Assembly (NCBI GenBank): GCA_910577885.1
Contig: CAJTNK010000010.1
Location: forward strand, 1 to 33,962
DNA: 33,962 nucleotides
Direction: 5' to 3'
Origin: an uncultured Rikenella sp.
Lineage (GTDB): Bacteria; Bacteroidota; Bacteroidia; Bacteroidales; Rikenellaceae
The notes under the pieces are model-generated. The model was not told where the DNA came from and ran no database searches. It worked only from the letters and a program-made list of their open reading frames with translations. Each line of letters starts with the position of its first letter. The stretch's first letter is position 1. A program made the position numbers and the translations under genes. This document shows positions 26,202 through 33,962 of this stretch, piece by piece.

Positions 26202-26544
26202 AGCCGGGACTGCCGCTTTTTGGAAAAAGCGGCACCAAAAACTTTTGAGATAGCATACGCTACGCCTTAGGCTCCGCAAGCTAATGCTTTGGCCCGTTGC
26301 TGGGGTGGCACTTTTTGTGGACGCGCTTAGGCTGCGAAAAACCTTAGGCGCGCCCACAAAAGGCCACCCCAAAAGAAAGGACTCAAGGCTCTTGACTACG
26401 GCAGCCCATGGAATGCGTCAGCATTCCCGAAAGTTTTTTTGGTTCTTTTTGACTTCGTCTTCCTCGCGCTACCTTGGCAAAGCCCGTAAACGGTCTCTGC
26501 GCTCGGTACGCTGCTCGGTTGTTCACAAAAAGAACAGTACCCTC
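26202..26544 (-). repeat. Family B multi-hairpin element, copy B-III, with loop insert
   Basis: Starts GGGACTGCCGC. Stem GCCGCTTTTT (26212-26221) with AAAAAGCGGC (26224-26233); then AAAAACTTTTGAGATAGC and following bases to about 26279, almost identical to the inverted right end of B-IV; large hairpin with arms GGGGTGGC (26302-26309) and GCCACCCC (26363-26370); stem GGAATGC-GTCA-GCATTCC (26410-26427); stem GTTCTTTTTG (26442-26451) with CAAAAAGAAC (26526-26535) enclosing a 74-nt insert. Ends CAGTACCCTC. Confidence 0.8.
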
Positions 26545-26586
26545 CTGTCACAAAGAAAAAATTAAATAAAAATACAGAAAGGATAG

Positions 26587-29568
26587 ATGAGACGTGTAAT
26601 CGGATTGTTGAGTATGGTATTGGTGAGTGTCGGGACCGCCGTGGGTGGTCCTGTGAGCCTGAAGGGTAGAGTAGTGGGCGGCGATGATGGGCTACCGATC
26701 GCCGGGGCTTATGTGATGATTAATCCCGGAGAGCCGGATGTGGCCAAGCGGACCTCGTTGACGGGATCGGACGGGAGTTTCGCGGTGACCAGCCGCGAGA
26801 AGACGACCACGGTGCGCGTGTCGTTCATCGGCTACCGGGACTACTTGCGGACCATCGCGCCGAGCGAGGGAGCGACGGTCGACCTGGGGACCATTCGTCT
26901 GCAGCCCGAGGCGCAGATGGCCCAGGAGGTGACGGTGGCGGCCAAGGCGCCGATGGCGACCATGCGGGGCGACACGTTGCAGTACAATGCCGCGGCGTTC
27001 AAGACCAATCCCGACGCGTCGAGCGAGGACCTGCTCAAGAAGATGCCCGGCGTGACGACCGACGAGAACGGAGCCGTGGAGATCCACGGGCAGACCGTCA
27101 GCAAGGTGTATGTGGACGGCAAGGAGTTCTTTGCCGACGACCCGGCCGTAGCGCTCAAGACCCTGCCGGCCGATGTGGTCGAGAGCATGCAGATCTTCGA
27201 GGATAAGAGCGACGAGTCGAAGTTCTCCGGCTTCGACGACGGGGAGCGGATCAAGGCCATCAACATCGTCACGAAAAGCGGCGTGAGTACCAGTACCTTC
27301 GGGAAGGCCTATGCCGGTTACGGAACCGATAACCGGTACTCGGTGGGGGCGGCGGCCAATATCTTCAACACCAACCAGCGGTGGACCGTTCTGGCCTCGC
27401 GGAACAATGTCAATAACCAGGGCTTCACTCTCAACGACATCGCCAGCTCGATGACCGGTCGGCGGGGAGGCATGGGGATGGGCGGCGGCAGCGACGTCAG
27501 CCAGTTTACGACCAACGTCCGCGGCGGGATCCGGACCACCACGATGGCCGGCCTCAACTATCAGGGCGATTTCGAGAAGGTGAAGCTCAACGGGAGCTAC
27601 TTCTTCAACAACGTCAATGCCGATATCTGGCAGGCGGTGGGGCAGGACTACAAGAACATCTCGCGCCTTTATAACGACACCACGGCCACCAAGGGATACA
27701 ACTACCAGCACCGGGCCAATCTGCGGGTGGAGTGGAATCCGAACGAAACGAACCGCATTTTCTTTGCGCCGCGCGTCACCTACTCCACGAACCACGGCCA
27801 CAGCGAATCGATGCAGAACACCTGGTTGGACGGGCTGTTGAGCAACTCGGCCGAGAACCGATATCGGACGAAGCTCGGGACCTATGACGCGTCGGCCAAC
27901 GTGTGGTGGATGCACCGTTTCGGCAAGGCGGGTCGGACGCTGTCGCTGGGCGGTTCGGTGGGCGGAAGCAACGGATGGGGCGACCGGACGCAGCGTTCGG
28001 TGTACGGCACTTCGGACGACGACCCTTCGACCGATGCAGGGGAGGGGAGCGACGGCCGATTGTCGGTCCTGAGCCTCTATACCAAGGCGGCCGGACTGGA
28101 CGACGGACTCGTCTACAGCATCCTGAATCAAAACGGGACGCTCGGGACGCCGGGGTTCGACGCGTCGGGGCGGGTGAGCTACGCCGAGCCGCTCTCGAAG
28201 TCGTCGCGCATCCAGTTCAGCTACCGTTTCAGCTACGACAAATCCGAGTCGAGGATCCGGAGCTATGATGTCATCGCGGATTCCGAACTGGGCGAGATCC
28301 TCGAACTCGACCCGACCACCTCGAACCTCTTCGACCGAAACCAAACCCGCCATTCGGCCACCGTGGGCTACAACTGGGTCAAGAAGAACAAAATCACGCT
28401 CAATGCGGCGGTGAGCTACCAGTACTCGACGCTGAACGACGACCAGACCTATCCGAGCGAATTGGAGAGTCGTTACCATTTCGATGCCTGGCTGCCTCGT
28501 CTGCGGTTCGAGTGGAGGCCCACCAAGATGCAGAGCCTCAACGTCGTCTACCGGCGCAACACCTCGACTCCGAACGTCAACCAGCTGCAGGAGGTATTGG
28601 ACCTCAGTAACCCGCTGCAGGTCTACGCCGGGAATCCGAACCTCCGGCAGAGCTACACCGACCGCATCGAAGTGCGGTACAACCTGGCCAATCCCGAGAA
28701 GTCGACCAACTTCCACCTCTTCGCCTTCGCCAACTTCACGCAGGACTACATCGCCAACCACCGGCGCTATCTCACCTCCGACGAAGAGTACCAGGGGACC
28801 ACGATCGTTCGCGGGGCACAGTTCTCCTCGCCGGTCAACCTCGACGGATACATCAGCGCCAATGCCTTCGGGATCTACAGCTTCCGTATCAACCCGCTGC
28901 GCAGCAACATGAACATCGGCTTCCGATACCAATATGCCCAGACCCCGTCGATGGAGGACTACGTCAAGTACCTCTCGCGGAGCAACCGAATGGGGCTGAA
29001 CCTCTCGCTGACGAGCAACATCTCGGAGAACATCGACTTCACGGTGGCTTACCGCCCGTCGCTGAACTTCACGACGAGTCGGCAGAAGGACCGGGTGGCC
29101 GATCAGCTCAACCGTACCTTCGACCGTTATGTCGGGAGCGACCTGGCGGCTTTCCTGAACATCTTTCTTTGGAAGGGGCTCTTCATCAACGCCGATGCCA
29201 CGTGGAAAAACTCGTTCGGGACACAGGCTTCTTACTCGCAGCACTATGCCCTGCTGAATGCCGGAATCGGCTACAAGTTCCTCAAATACCGGCAGGCGGA
29301 GATTCGGGTCTCGGGCTACGACCTCTTGAATCAAAACCGGGCCTTCCGGCAGCAGAGCTTCGACACCTACACCCAAACGACCCTCAGCAACGTCCTGAAA
29401 CGTTACTTCCTGGTGAGCTTCACCTACAAGTTCGACACGCGGAAGGGGCGTTCGGCGGACAACTACGGTGCGAGCGATCGGCCGAGCATGTTCGGCGGTC
29501 GCGGCGGTCAGGGCGGACATCCGGGCGGTGCACCGATGGGACCGCCTCCCGGTGGCGGCCCGAGGTAG
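26587..29568 (+). CDS. TonB-dependent-receptor-like outer-membrane beta-barrel protein
   Basis: A 993-aa outer-membrane protein. Residues 1-20 are a signal peptide. A carboxypeptidase-regulatory-like Ig domain follows (about 24-105: VSLKGRVVGGDDGLPIAGA, FIGYRDY), then a plug-like region (about 125-235: TLQYNAAAFK, LLKKMPGV, VDGKEFFADDP), and a long barrel with alternating aromatic/polar strands. It fits the OMP_b-brl_3 group. Import substrate is unknown; there is no SusD partner next door, so a SusCD glycan system is not supported. The C-terminus is a Gly/Pro-rich tail (GGRGGQGGHPGGAP and on), placed after the last strand (SFTYKF). It stands alone between repeats, with a strong terminator 34 nt downstream. 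The long antisense frame is a shadow. Confidence 0.9.
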   Translation: MRRVIGLLSMVLVSVGTAVGGPVSLKGRVVGGDDGLPIAGAYVMINPGEPDVAKRTSLTGSDGSFAVTSREKTTTVRVSFIGYRDYLRTIAPSEGATVDLGTIRLQPEAQMAQEVTVAAKAPMATMRGDTLQYNAAAFKTNPDASSEDLLKKMPGVTTDENGAVEIHGQTVSKVYVDGKEFFADDPAVALKTLPADVVESMQIFEDKSDESKFSGFDDGERIKAINIVTKSGVSTSTFGKAYAGYGTDNRYSVGAAANIFNTNQRWTVLASRNNVNNQGFTLNDIASSMTGRRGGMGMGGGSDVSQFTTNVRGGIRTTTMAGLNYQGDFEKVKLNGSYFFNNVNADIWQAVGQDYKNISRLYNDTTATKGYNYQHRANLRVEWNPNETNRIFFAPRVTYSTNHGHSESMQNTWLDGLLSNSAENRYRTKLGTYDASANVWWMHRFGKAGRTLSLGGSVGGSNGWGDRTQRSVYGTSDDDPSTDAGEGSDGRLSVLSLYTKAAGLDDGLVYSILNQNGTLGTPGFDASGRVSYAEPLSKSSRIQFSYRFSYDKSESRIRSYDVIADSELGEILELDPTTSNLFDRNQTRHSATVGYNWVKKNKITLNAAVSYQYSTLNDDQTYPSELESRYHFDAWLPRLRFEWRPTKMQSLNVVYRRNTSTPNVNQLQEVLDLSNPLQVYAGNPNLRQSYTDRIEVRYNLANPEKSTNFHLFAFANFTQDYIANHRRYLTSDEEYQGTTIVRGAQFSSPVNLDGYISANAFGIYSFRINPLRSNMNIGFRYQYAQTPSMEDYVKYLSRSNRMGLNLSLTSNISENIDFTVAYRPSLNFTTSRQKDRVADQLNRTFDRYVGSDLAAFLNIFLWKGLFINADATWKNSFGTQASYSQHYALLNAGIGYKFLKYRQAEIRVSGYDLLNQNRAFRQQSFDTYTQTTLSNVLKRYFLVSFTYKFDTRKGRSADNYGASDRPSMFGGRGGQGGHPGGAPMGPPPGGGPR

Positions 29569-29601
29569 TTAAGGTAGGAGACTTTAGGGTAGCAGACTGT
29601 T

Positions 29602-29645
29602 CGCGGGAGCACGCTTTTGGGGAAAGCGCGCTCCCGCGTTTTTTT
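29602..29645 (+). terminator. Rho-independent terminator after the outer-membrane protein gene
   Basis: CGCGGGAGC (29602-29610) pairs with GCTCCCGCG (29630-29638), and CGCTTT (29612-29617) with AAAGCG (29623-29628), with one mismatch between and a short loop. Seven T follow at 29639-29645. This is the clearest intrinsic terminator in the window. Confidence 0.92.
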
Positions 29646-29945
29646 GTGATGGCTTGGGCGGGTTTGTTGCGCTTTCCGCGCGGTCAGAGAGGGTTTGCTG
29701 GGGTTTCACAGCTCGTTATAGCGATGCGTAGCATCGCCCGCTCGCCGCGAGGCCCCGTTGGGGCTTTTGTCGGAGTTCTCTCGACCTTAGTCGGTGGCCC
29801 CGCGCGGACAATGCCGGTTGCCACCGGCAGGCCCGGTTCGAGTGCCGAGCGGCACCGCGCGCCCCGCCTTAATAGCGATTCAACTATTTTGCTAATTGCA
29901 AAATAGAATGAATCGCCAAGGCGCGCGGCCAAAGACTGTTTTCTC
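29646..29945 (+). repeat. Family A composite repeat, copy A5
   Basis: No gene. It contains a GGCTTTTGTCGGAGTTCTCT block with CCTTAGTCGG that resembles 1088-1120, a GAGTGCC-GAGC-GGCACC hairpin at about 29841-29856, and long hairpin P6. Open frames through it are repeat-derived noise. Confidence 0.7.
29855..29928 (+). repeat. Family A long hairpin P6
   Basis: Outer arms CCGCGCGCC (29855-29863) and GGCGCGCGG (29920-29928). Inner stem 29875-29892 (GCGATTCAACTATTTTGC) with 29898-29916, loop TAATT. Compared with P1, TTCGC/GCGAA has become TTTGC/GCAAA on both arms: a compensated base-pair change in an otherwise near-identical copy nearly 29 kb away. Confidence 0.9.
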
Positions 29946-30120
29946 GCCCGAATGGCCAGTACCGAGTGCCGGGAGGCACCGCCCGCCCGGCGTAAGGGCG
30001 GCCCGCGCGGCCTGAGCGCAGTTCTATCAAACCCCGCGCGCCGCGCCTTAAGTAGCGAAATCGTTCAAACGCAGGGTACGCGTTTGAATAAGATTTCGCT
30101 GGCGCGCGGACAGAGACCGT
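29946..30120 (+). repeat. Family A composite repeat, copy A6
   Basis: The module CGAATGGCCAGTACCGAG plus the GTGCC-GGGA-GGCAC hairpin is at 29949-29980. A GGCGTAAGGGCGG block, CTGAGCGCAGTTC and long hairpin P7 follow, then the conserved ACAGAGACCG after the right arm. Confidence 0.75.
30034..30109 (+). repeat. Family A long hairpin P7, third type of inner stem
   Basis: Outer arms CCGCGCGCC (30034-30042) and GGCGCGCGG (30101-30109). Inner stems AGCGAAATC (30054-30062) with GATTTCGCT (30092-30100), and TTCAAACGC (30064-30072) with GCGTTTGAA (30080-30088), with a small asymmetric bulge between them. The sequence is unrelated to P1/P2/P6 or P3. Confidence 0.9.
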
Positions 30121-30411
30121 GGGGCGGAGCAGGGGGGCGCGCCCGAGGACGAACTTTCTTTGCGGATAGGTCGGCAAGTTGAACAACTGCGACCCATAGG
30201 GTCGCGTGAGCCACCGTCACCCCCTGCGGCGCGACCTGCCGCTCGGCACTCGAACCGGGCTGCCTCTACCCTAATAAAGGCCCGCGCCGTGACGCGAACG
30301 CGTCGGTCGGCCGGGCCCCGCGTGCTCGCGGCGAGCTGGCGATGCTTCGCATCGCTGGGGCCTAACGGGCGACAAAACCAATCTGCGCGCCGAGCGGCAC
30401 CGGTCGAAATG
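30121..30411. repeat. Family A-related GC-rich repeat fragments
   Basis: No gene. It has CTGCCGCTCGGCACTCGAA (about 30236-30254), GACGCGAACGCGTCGG (about 30291-30306; similar to 33908-33923) and GCGCCGAGCGGCACCGG (about 30387-30403). These are pieces also seen at both window ends. It lacks a long AT-rich hairpin. Confidence 0.55.
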
Positions 30412-30439
30412 AAAAAACGCCCCGCATGGTTGCGAAGCG
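30412..30439 (-). terminator. Second of two tandem fumarase terminators
   Basis: On the minus strand CGCTTCGCA pairs with TGCGGGGCG (plus 30431-30439 and 30418-30426) with two G-T pairs and a 4-nt loop, followed by six T (plus 30412-30417). Confidence 0.75.
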
Positions 30440-30453
30440 TCCCAAAGAACATG

Positions 30454-30484
30454 AAAAAGCCCCGCCGGAAACATGCGGCGAGGC
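30454..30484 (-). terminator. First of two tandem fumarase terminators
   Basis: On the minus strand GCCTCGCC pairs with GGCGGGGC (plus 30477-30484 and 30459-30466) with one G-T pair, loop of 10 nt, followed by five T (plus 30454-30458). It lies about 33 nt after the fumarase stop. Confidence 0.82.
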
Positions 30485-30516
30485 TGAAACGAAAACTGAT
30501 CTCAACGGAAAAGAAA

Positions 30517-32127
30517 TCAGTGAGCGAACTCGGCGAAGAAGTCGTTCCCCTTGTCGTCGACGATGATAAAGGCTGGAAAATCCTCGACATAGATCTTCCG
30601 CACCGCTTCCATCCCGAGTTCCGGGAAGTCGACCACTTCGACCGACTTGATGCTGTTCTTGGCCAACACCGCCGCCGGTCCGCCGATCGAACCGAGGTAG
30701 AAGCCGCCATGCTTCCGGCAGGCATCCGTCACCGCCTGGCTGCGATTTCCCTTGGCCACCATCACCATCGAACCGCCGTGGTCCTGGAACAGGTCCACAT
30801 ACGGGTCCATCCGACCCGCCGTCGTCGGACCGAACGACCCCGAAGCCATACCGTTCGGCGTCTTGGCCGGACCGGCGTAGTAGATCGGGTGGTTTTTGAA
30901 GTACTCCGGCATCGGCTTGCCCTCGTCCAACATCCGCTTGATCTGCGCATGGGCGATGTCCCGTGCCACAATCAAAGTCCCCCGGATATTGAGCCGGGTC
31001 TTGATCGGGTACTTCGTCAGCTCGGCCCGCACGGCATCCATCCCCTTGTCGAGGTCGATTTCGACCGCCGGTGCCAATCCCGGAGCCTCTTTCGGCAGGA
31101 ACCGGGCCGGGTTTTTCTCGAGCTGCTCGAGGAAGATCCCTTCTTCCGTGATCTTGGCTTTGATGTTCCGGTCGGCCGAGCAGCTCACGCCGATCCCCAC
31201 CGGACAAGAGGCCGCATGCCGCGGAAGACGGATCACCCGTACGTCATGCACCAGGTATTTCCCCCCGAACTGCGCCCCTACGCCTGATTCCTGACAAATG
31301 CGCTTGATTTTTTCTTCCCACTCCAAGTCGCGGAACGCCTGTCCCCCCTCGTTCCCACGGGTCGGCAGGTGGTCGTAGTAGTGCGCCGACGCCTTCTTCA
31401 CGGTCGCCAGGTTGGCCTCCGCCGAAGTACCCCCGATCACCACCGCCAAGTGGTACGGCGGACAAGCCGAAGTCCCCAGGTCCTTGATCTTGTCTTTGAT
31501 GAAAGCCGTGAGCGACTCTTCGTTCAACAGCGCCTTGGTCTGCTGATACAGGAAGGTCTTATTCGCAGAGCCGCCCCCCTTGGTCAGGAACAGGAACTTA
31601 TAAGCCATCCCCGGTTCGGCATACAGGTCGATCTGTGCCGGCAGGTTCGTGGCGCTGTTCTTCTCTTCGGTCATCGTGAACGGCACGACTTGCGAATAGC
31701 GCAGGTTGCAGTCCCGGTAAGTTTCGTAAACCCCTTTCGAGAGCCACTCGGCATCGTTCACCCCGGTATAAACGTCCTCGCCTTTCTTCCCAATCACAAT
31801 GGCGGTCCCGGTGTCCTGGCACGTCGGCAGCTCGCCCTCGGCCGACACCGCCTGGTTCAGCAGCATCGTATAAGCCACGAACTTGTCGTTGTCGCTCGCC
31901 TCCGGATCCTGGAGGATGTCGGCCAGCTGCTGCAGGTGCGAAGCCCGCAGGTAGAACGAAACATCCCGGAACGCCTCCCGGGCCAACAGGTTCAGCCCCT
32001 CCGGAGCCACTTGCAGGATCCGACGCCCGGCGCACTCGACCACCGAAACGTGTTCTTTGGTCAACAACCGGTACTCGGTCGTGTCTTCACCCATCGGAAA
32101 AGGTTCCTGGTATTTGAATTCTGACAT
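30517..32127 (-). CDS. Fumarate hydratase, class I (iron-sulfur)
   Basis: Reversibly hydrates fumarate to malate; in Bacteroidales it runs towards fumarate in the succinate/propionate pathway. The 536-aa single-chain enzyme has the [4Fe-4S] ligands in the expected places: Cys103 (PTCQDTGT), Cys222 (SACPPYH) and Cys316 (GVSCSADRN), offset by two from the E. coli FumA ligands. The C-terminal half has NHPIYYAGPAKTPNGMASGS and FGPTTAGRMDPYVD, typical of class I. Length matches. Two intrinsic terminators lie just downstream. The upstream gap is filled with a family B repeat, and no TAnnTTTG box was seen. Functionally it fits with the mutase genes, but they are not one operon. Confidence 0.97.
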   Translation of the reverse strand: MSEFKYQEPFPMGEDTTEYRLLTKEHVSVVECAGRRILQVAPEGLNLLAREAFRDVSFYLRASHLQQLADILQDPEASDNDKFVAYTMLLNQAVSAEGELPTCQDTGTAIVIGKKGEDVYTGVNDAEWLSKGVYETYRDCNLRYSQVVPFTMTEEKNSATNLPAQIDLYAEPGMAYKFLFLTKGGGSANKTFLYQQTKALLNEESLTAFIKDKIKDLGTSACPPYHLAVVIGGTSAEANLATVKKASAHYYDHLPTRGNEGGQAFRDLEWEEKIKRICQESGVGAQFGGKYLVHDVRVIRLPRHAASCPVGIGVSCSADRNIKAKITEEGIFLEQLEKNPARFLPKEAPGLAPAVEIDLDKGMDAVRAELTKYPIKTRLNIRGTLIVARDIAHAQIKRMLDEGKPMPEYFKNHPIYYAGPAKTPNGMASGSFGPTTAGRMDPYVDLFQDHGGSMVMVAKGNRSQAVTDACRKHGGFYLGSIGGPAAVLAKNSIKSVEVVDFPELGMEAVRKIYVEDFPAFIIVDDKGNDFFAEFAH

Positions 32128-32185
32128 GGTGTAAAGTGTGATGATTATTTTTTTATTAATGTGTCTTGTCGTGCTTGGTGAACGG

Positions 32186-32508
32186 GAGGGTACTGTACTT
32201 TTAACTTCTGTTCTCTCGCGTTACTTCTCGGTATAATCTGCTAATCGCTCTTTGTGCTGGAGGGTACTGTACCTTTTCTGAAGAAAAGGTACCCAAAAGA
32301 CTTCCGAACGCATCCCGCTGGGATGCTTTGGCCGTGTCAGCCTGGTGCTTTGGGTGGGGATTCTTTTTGGGCGCGCTTCATGCGAGCTAAGACTCATAGC
32401 GCGCCTAAAAGAACCCCACCCATGCTCCTAAGGATTGCGGAGCCTAAGGCGTAGCGTATGCTATCTCAAAAGTTTTTGGTGCCGCTTTTTCCAAAAAGCG
32501 GCAGTCCC
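32186..32508 (+). repeat. Family B multi-hairpin element, copy B-IV
   Basis: Begins with GAGGGTACTGTAC twice (32186-32198 and 32260-32272); the first leads into a degenerate stretch like the loop insert. Stem GTACCTTTTCT (32269-32279) with AGAAAAGGTAC (32282-32292), loop GA; stem GCATCCC-GCT-GGGATGC (32310-32326); large hairpin with arms GGGTGGGG (32352-32359) and CCCCACCC (32414-32421) plus GGCGCGCT/AGCGCGCC inside; stem GCCGCTTTTT (32481-32490) with AAAAAGCGGC (32493-32502); ends GCAGTCCC. Inverted relative to B-III. Confidence 0.82.
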
Positions 32509-32612
32509 AGCCCGTAGCCAAACACGGTTCGCAAACTACACGAAAGCAAAACGAGCGAAGCGAAGTTAGTGAGAACAGTAGCCTCCCGGCGCTAAAGAAC
32601 GATTAGCATATT
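32509..32612. other. Short gap downstream of the thioredoxin gene
   Basis: Holds no gene. It contains ACGAGCGAAGCGAAGTTAGTGAG-like sequence (about 32551-32573) and nothing I recognise as a terminator for the minus-strand gene ending at 32613. Confidence 0.4.
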
Positions 32613-33656
32613 TTAGTTGATCTGTCGGGCGAGTTCCTCTTCGATCCGCGGTCCGCGGAGCTGGCGCGCGAGGATCGTCCCGTCCGGACCGATCAGCATG
32701 ATGTGCGGAATTCCCTGCACGCCGTAGAGCTTGCCCGCCACACCGTTCGAGTCGATCAGCTGCGGCCACGTGATCTTCAACTCCCTGACCGCCTTGCCGA
32801 GGTTCTTGGGCCGGTCCCAAACGAACAATCCAAGAACCTCCAATCCTTTATCCTTGTACTTCTCATAAGCCCGGGCCACGATCGGCGTCTCTTGTCGGCA
32901 CGGCCCGCACCACGAGGCCCAAAAATCCACCAACACGTATTTCCCCTTACCCACATAGTCCGACAATTTCACCTTCCGCCCCGTACTGTCCACTCCCTCG
33001 AAATCGACGAACTTCTTCCCGGCCTCCGTCGCCTGCATCGCTTCCTTGTACTTCTTGATGTGTTTCAACGGCGCAAATTCCCGAATCTCCTCCCCAACCG
33101 CGTCATAGCAGGCCCAAAACTCGGCGGTATTCATCCCAAAAGCACTGTCCCAAAAAACGAAGCCGCCGAACCAGTTGTCCCGGTTGGCTTGGAACGAGGC
33201 GCGGGTCATACGCTCGTAACGACTGTCAAGCTCTTTTCCGCGCGCTCGCTTCTCTTCTGCTGTCAAGGTGCTGTCGCGCTGTATCCGATCAAACTCCTTG
33301 TTGATGGAGGTTTTCTGCCCGTTGAACCACGCGATCGAGTCGTTCAACGGCGTCCCTCCCACCAACTTCGGATCGCTCAAGTCCACGGTGATCGTCCCGG
33401 GTTCGGCGATCAGGTTGGCATAGTACTTCCGCCCCAGCTCCAACCGCCGGATTCCGCGATCCTCACGCGTGAACTCGAACTTCCCGTCCCGAACCACCGC
33501 GCTGTCCAACGGCTCTTGCTGCTCGTACGTGCTCATGTAGACCATCTTTCCGTTCTCCGACGCCGGCACCGTGCCCCGGACCGTATAACGCTGCGCATAG
33601 GTCGTTCCCAAACTTCCCGCGGCCAAACAAATGGCGGCTAACAGTAATCTTTTCAT
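32613..33656 (-). CDS. Secreted DUF4369 / TlpA-like thioredoxin-fold protein
   Basis: A 347-aa exported disulfide oxidoreductase. Residues 1-21 are a signal peptide (basic start, LLLAAICLAAGSL, cleavage near TTYA-Q); Cys10 sits inside the hydrophobic core, so it is not a clear lipobox. Residues about 22-115 form a DUF4369-type beta domain (YTVRGTVPASENGKMVYM, IAEPGTITVDL). A helical linker is followed by the thioredoxin domain (about 215-347) with the active site WCGPC (Cys250, Cys253) and cis-Pro317 in GIPHIMLIG. It probably works in the periplasm, reducing or isomerising disulfides; the client is unknown. It stands alone, with repeats on both sides. Confidence 0.92.
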   Translation of the reverse strand: MKRLLLAAICLAAGSLGTTYAQRYTVRGTVPASENGKMVYMSTYEQQEPLDSAVVRDGKFEFTREDRGIRRLELGRKYYANLIAEPGTITVDLSDPKLVGGTPLNDSIAWFNGQKTSINKEFDRIQRDSTLTAEEKRARGKELDSRYERMTRASFQANRDNWFGGFVFWDSAFGMNTAEFWACYDAVGEEIREFAPLKHIKKYKEAMQATEAGKKFVDFEGVDSTGRKVKLSDYVGKGKYVLVDFWASWCGPCRQETPIVARAYEKYKDKGLEVLGLFVWDRPKNLGKAVRELKITWPQLIDSNGVAGKLYGVQGIPHIMLIGPDGTILARQLRGPRIEEELARQIN

Positions 33657-33689
33657 CTCCTTATCAGGTTATCAGGTTTTTATTCTGTA

Positions 33690-33962
33690 GTGTTTGTTTT
33701 CGGAGGCCGGGTGCCGCTCGGCACTCGAAAGCTCCAGCGAGTCGCCGCCAGCGGGAAAGAGCTACGAGCACCGTCGAGTAGCTCGCGCCGCGTGGGGTGG
33801 CGGCGACTCGCGCACTCCTGCGGAGTGCAGATTCCCGGATTGCTGACCAATTCCCGGCCACCCGCCCCAACCCAGCTTCGCCCAACGGTCATTGGCCGCG
33901 CGCCGGGACACGAACGCGTCGGCCGCGCGGGTCCGATGCCCCGTCGGGGCCCGACCCTCTCG
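33690..33962. repeat. Family A-related GC-rich repeat, running off the window
   Basis: No gene. GGGTGCCGCTCGGCACTCGA (33708-33727) and the following AAAGCTCCAG match 7-35 at the other window end. GGACACGAACGCGTCGG at about 33907-33923 resembles 30291-30306. The open frames here are repeat-derived. The element may continue beyond 33962. Confidence 0.6.

Noticed and set aside
26202..26544. Degenerate insertion sequence
   Set aside because: No transposase remnant in any frame; the unit is entirely hairpins, so it is listed as a repeat element and not an IS.
26692..29520. 942-codon open frame antisense to the outer-membrane protein gene
   Set aside because: Composition artefact of a GC-rich gene read backwards (Val/Arg/Leu/His-rich, no motifs).
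33664..33962. Short minus-strand frames at the window end
   Set aside because: They are translated repeat sequence (the CGGGTGCCGCTCGGCAC motif); no gene-like features.

Overview
The window looks like chromosome of a moderately GC-rich member of the Bacteroidales. A Rikenellaceae/Alistipes-type genome is my best guess, by inference from gene content and style. Supporting signs are: promoters of the Bacteroidetes form (TTG, about 19 nt, TAnnTTTG); a str cluster ordered rpsL-rpsG-fusA-rpsJ without tuf; a two-subunit methylmalonyl-CoA mutase; an OMP_b-brl_3-type outer-membrane protein; and a DUF4369-plus-TlpA thioredoxin lipoprotein-like protein. No rRNA, tRNA, CRISPR array, transposase or integrase was recognised.

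Layout. 1-2129: uracil-DNA glycosylase (ung) set in a sea of GC-rich intergenic repeats (family A). 2130-5750: the str operon from a clear promoter through rpsJ, ending in a hairpin. 5993-18419: a 13-gene, tightly overlapping, lower-GC surface-polysaccharide operon (CDP-sugar synthesis genes, a two-subunit transketolase-like pair, a Wzx-type flippase, an EpsG/Wzy-type polymerase, wecB, a WbsX protein and four glycosyltransferases). 18531-20549: a GC-rich three-gene operon with its own promoter: an unassigned 210-aa protein with a CNF1-like SGC...H arrangement, then two DUF2589 paralogues. 20600-25997 (minus strand): dCMP deaminase and the large and small subunits of methylmalonyl-CoA mutase. 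26587-29568: a TonB-receptor-like outer-membrane barrel protein. 30517-32127 (minus): class I fumarase. 32613-33656 (minus): a secreted DUF4369/TlpA thioredoxin.

How the genes work together. RfbF and RfbG should make CDP-4-keto-6-deoxyglucose. The usual next enzyme (RfbH, 3-dehydrase) is absent and is replaced by a reductase/epimerase and a split transketolase, so the cluster probably makes an unusual, possibly carbon-branched, CDP-deoxysugar. The downstream genes polymerise and export a repeat unit containing it, with ManNAc likely supplied through WecB. The mutase subunits and fumarase belong to the succinate/propionate fermentation route.

The most unusual content is intergenic. Two families of structured repeats fill almost every gap outside the polysaccharide operon. 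Family A has a constant 8-9-bp GC outer stem (CCGCGCGCC/GGCGCGCGG) enclosing a long AT-rich inner stem; the inner stem differs between copies yet stays self-complementary. Family B is a roughly 270-340-bp multi-hairpin element whose stems change by compensatory substitutions between copies, sometimes carrying a conserved ~75-nt insert in the terminal loop. These, and the SGC...H/DUF2589 operon, are the best candidates for undescribed biology.
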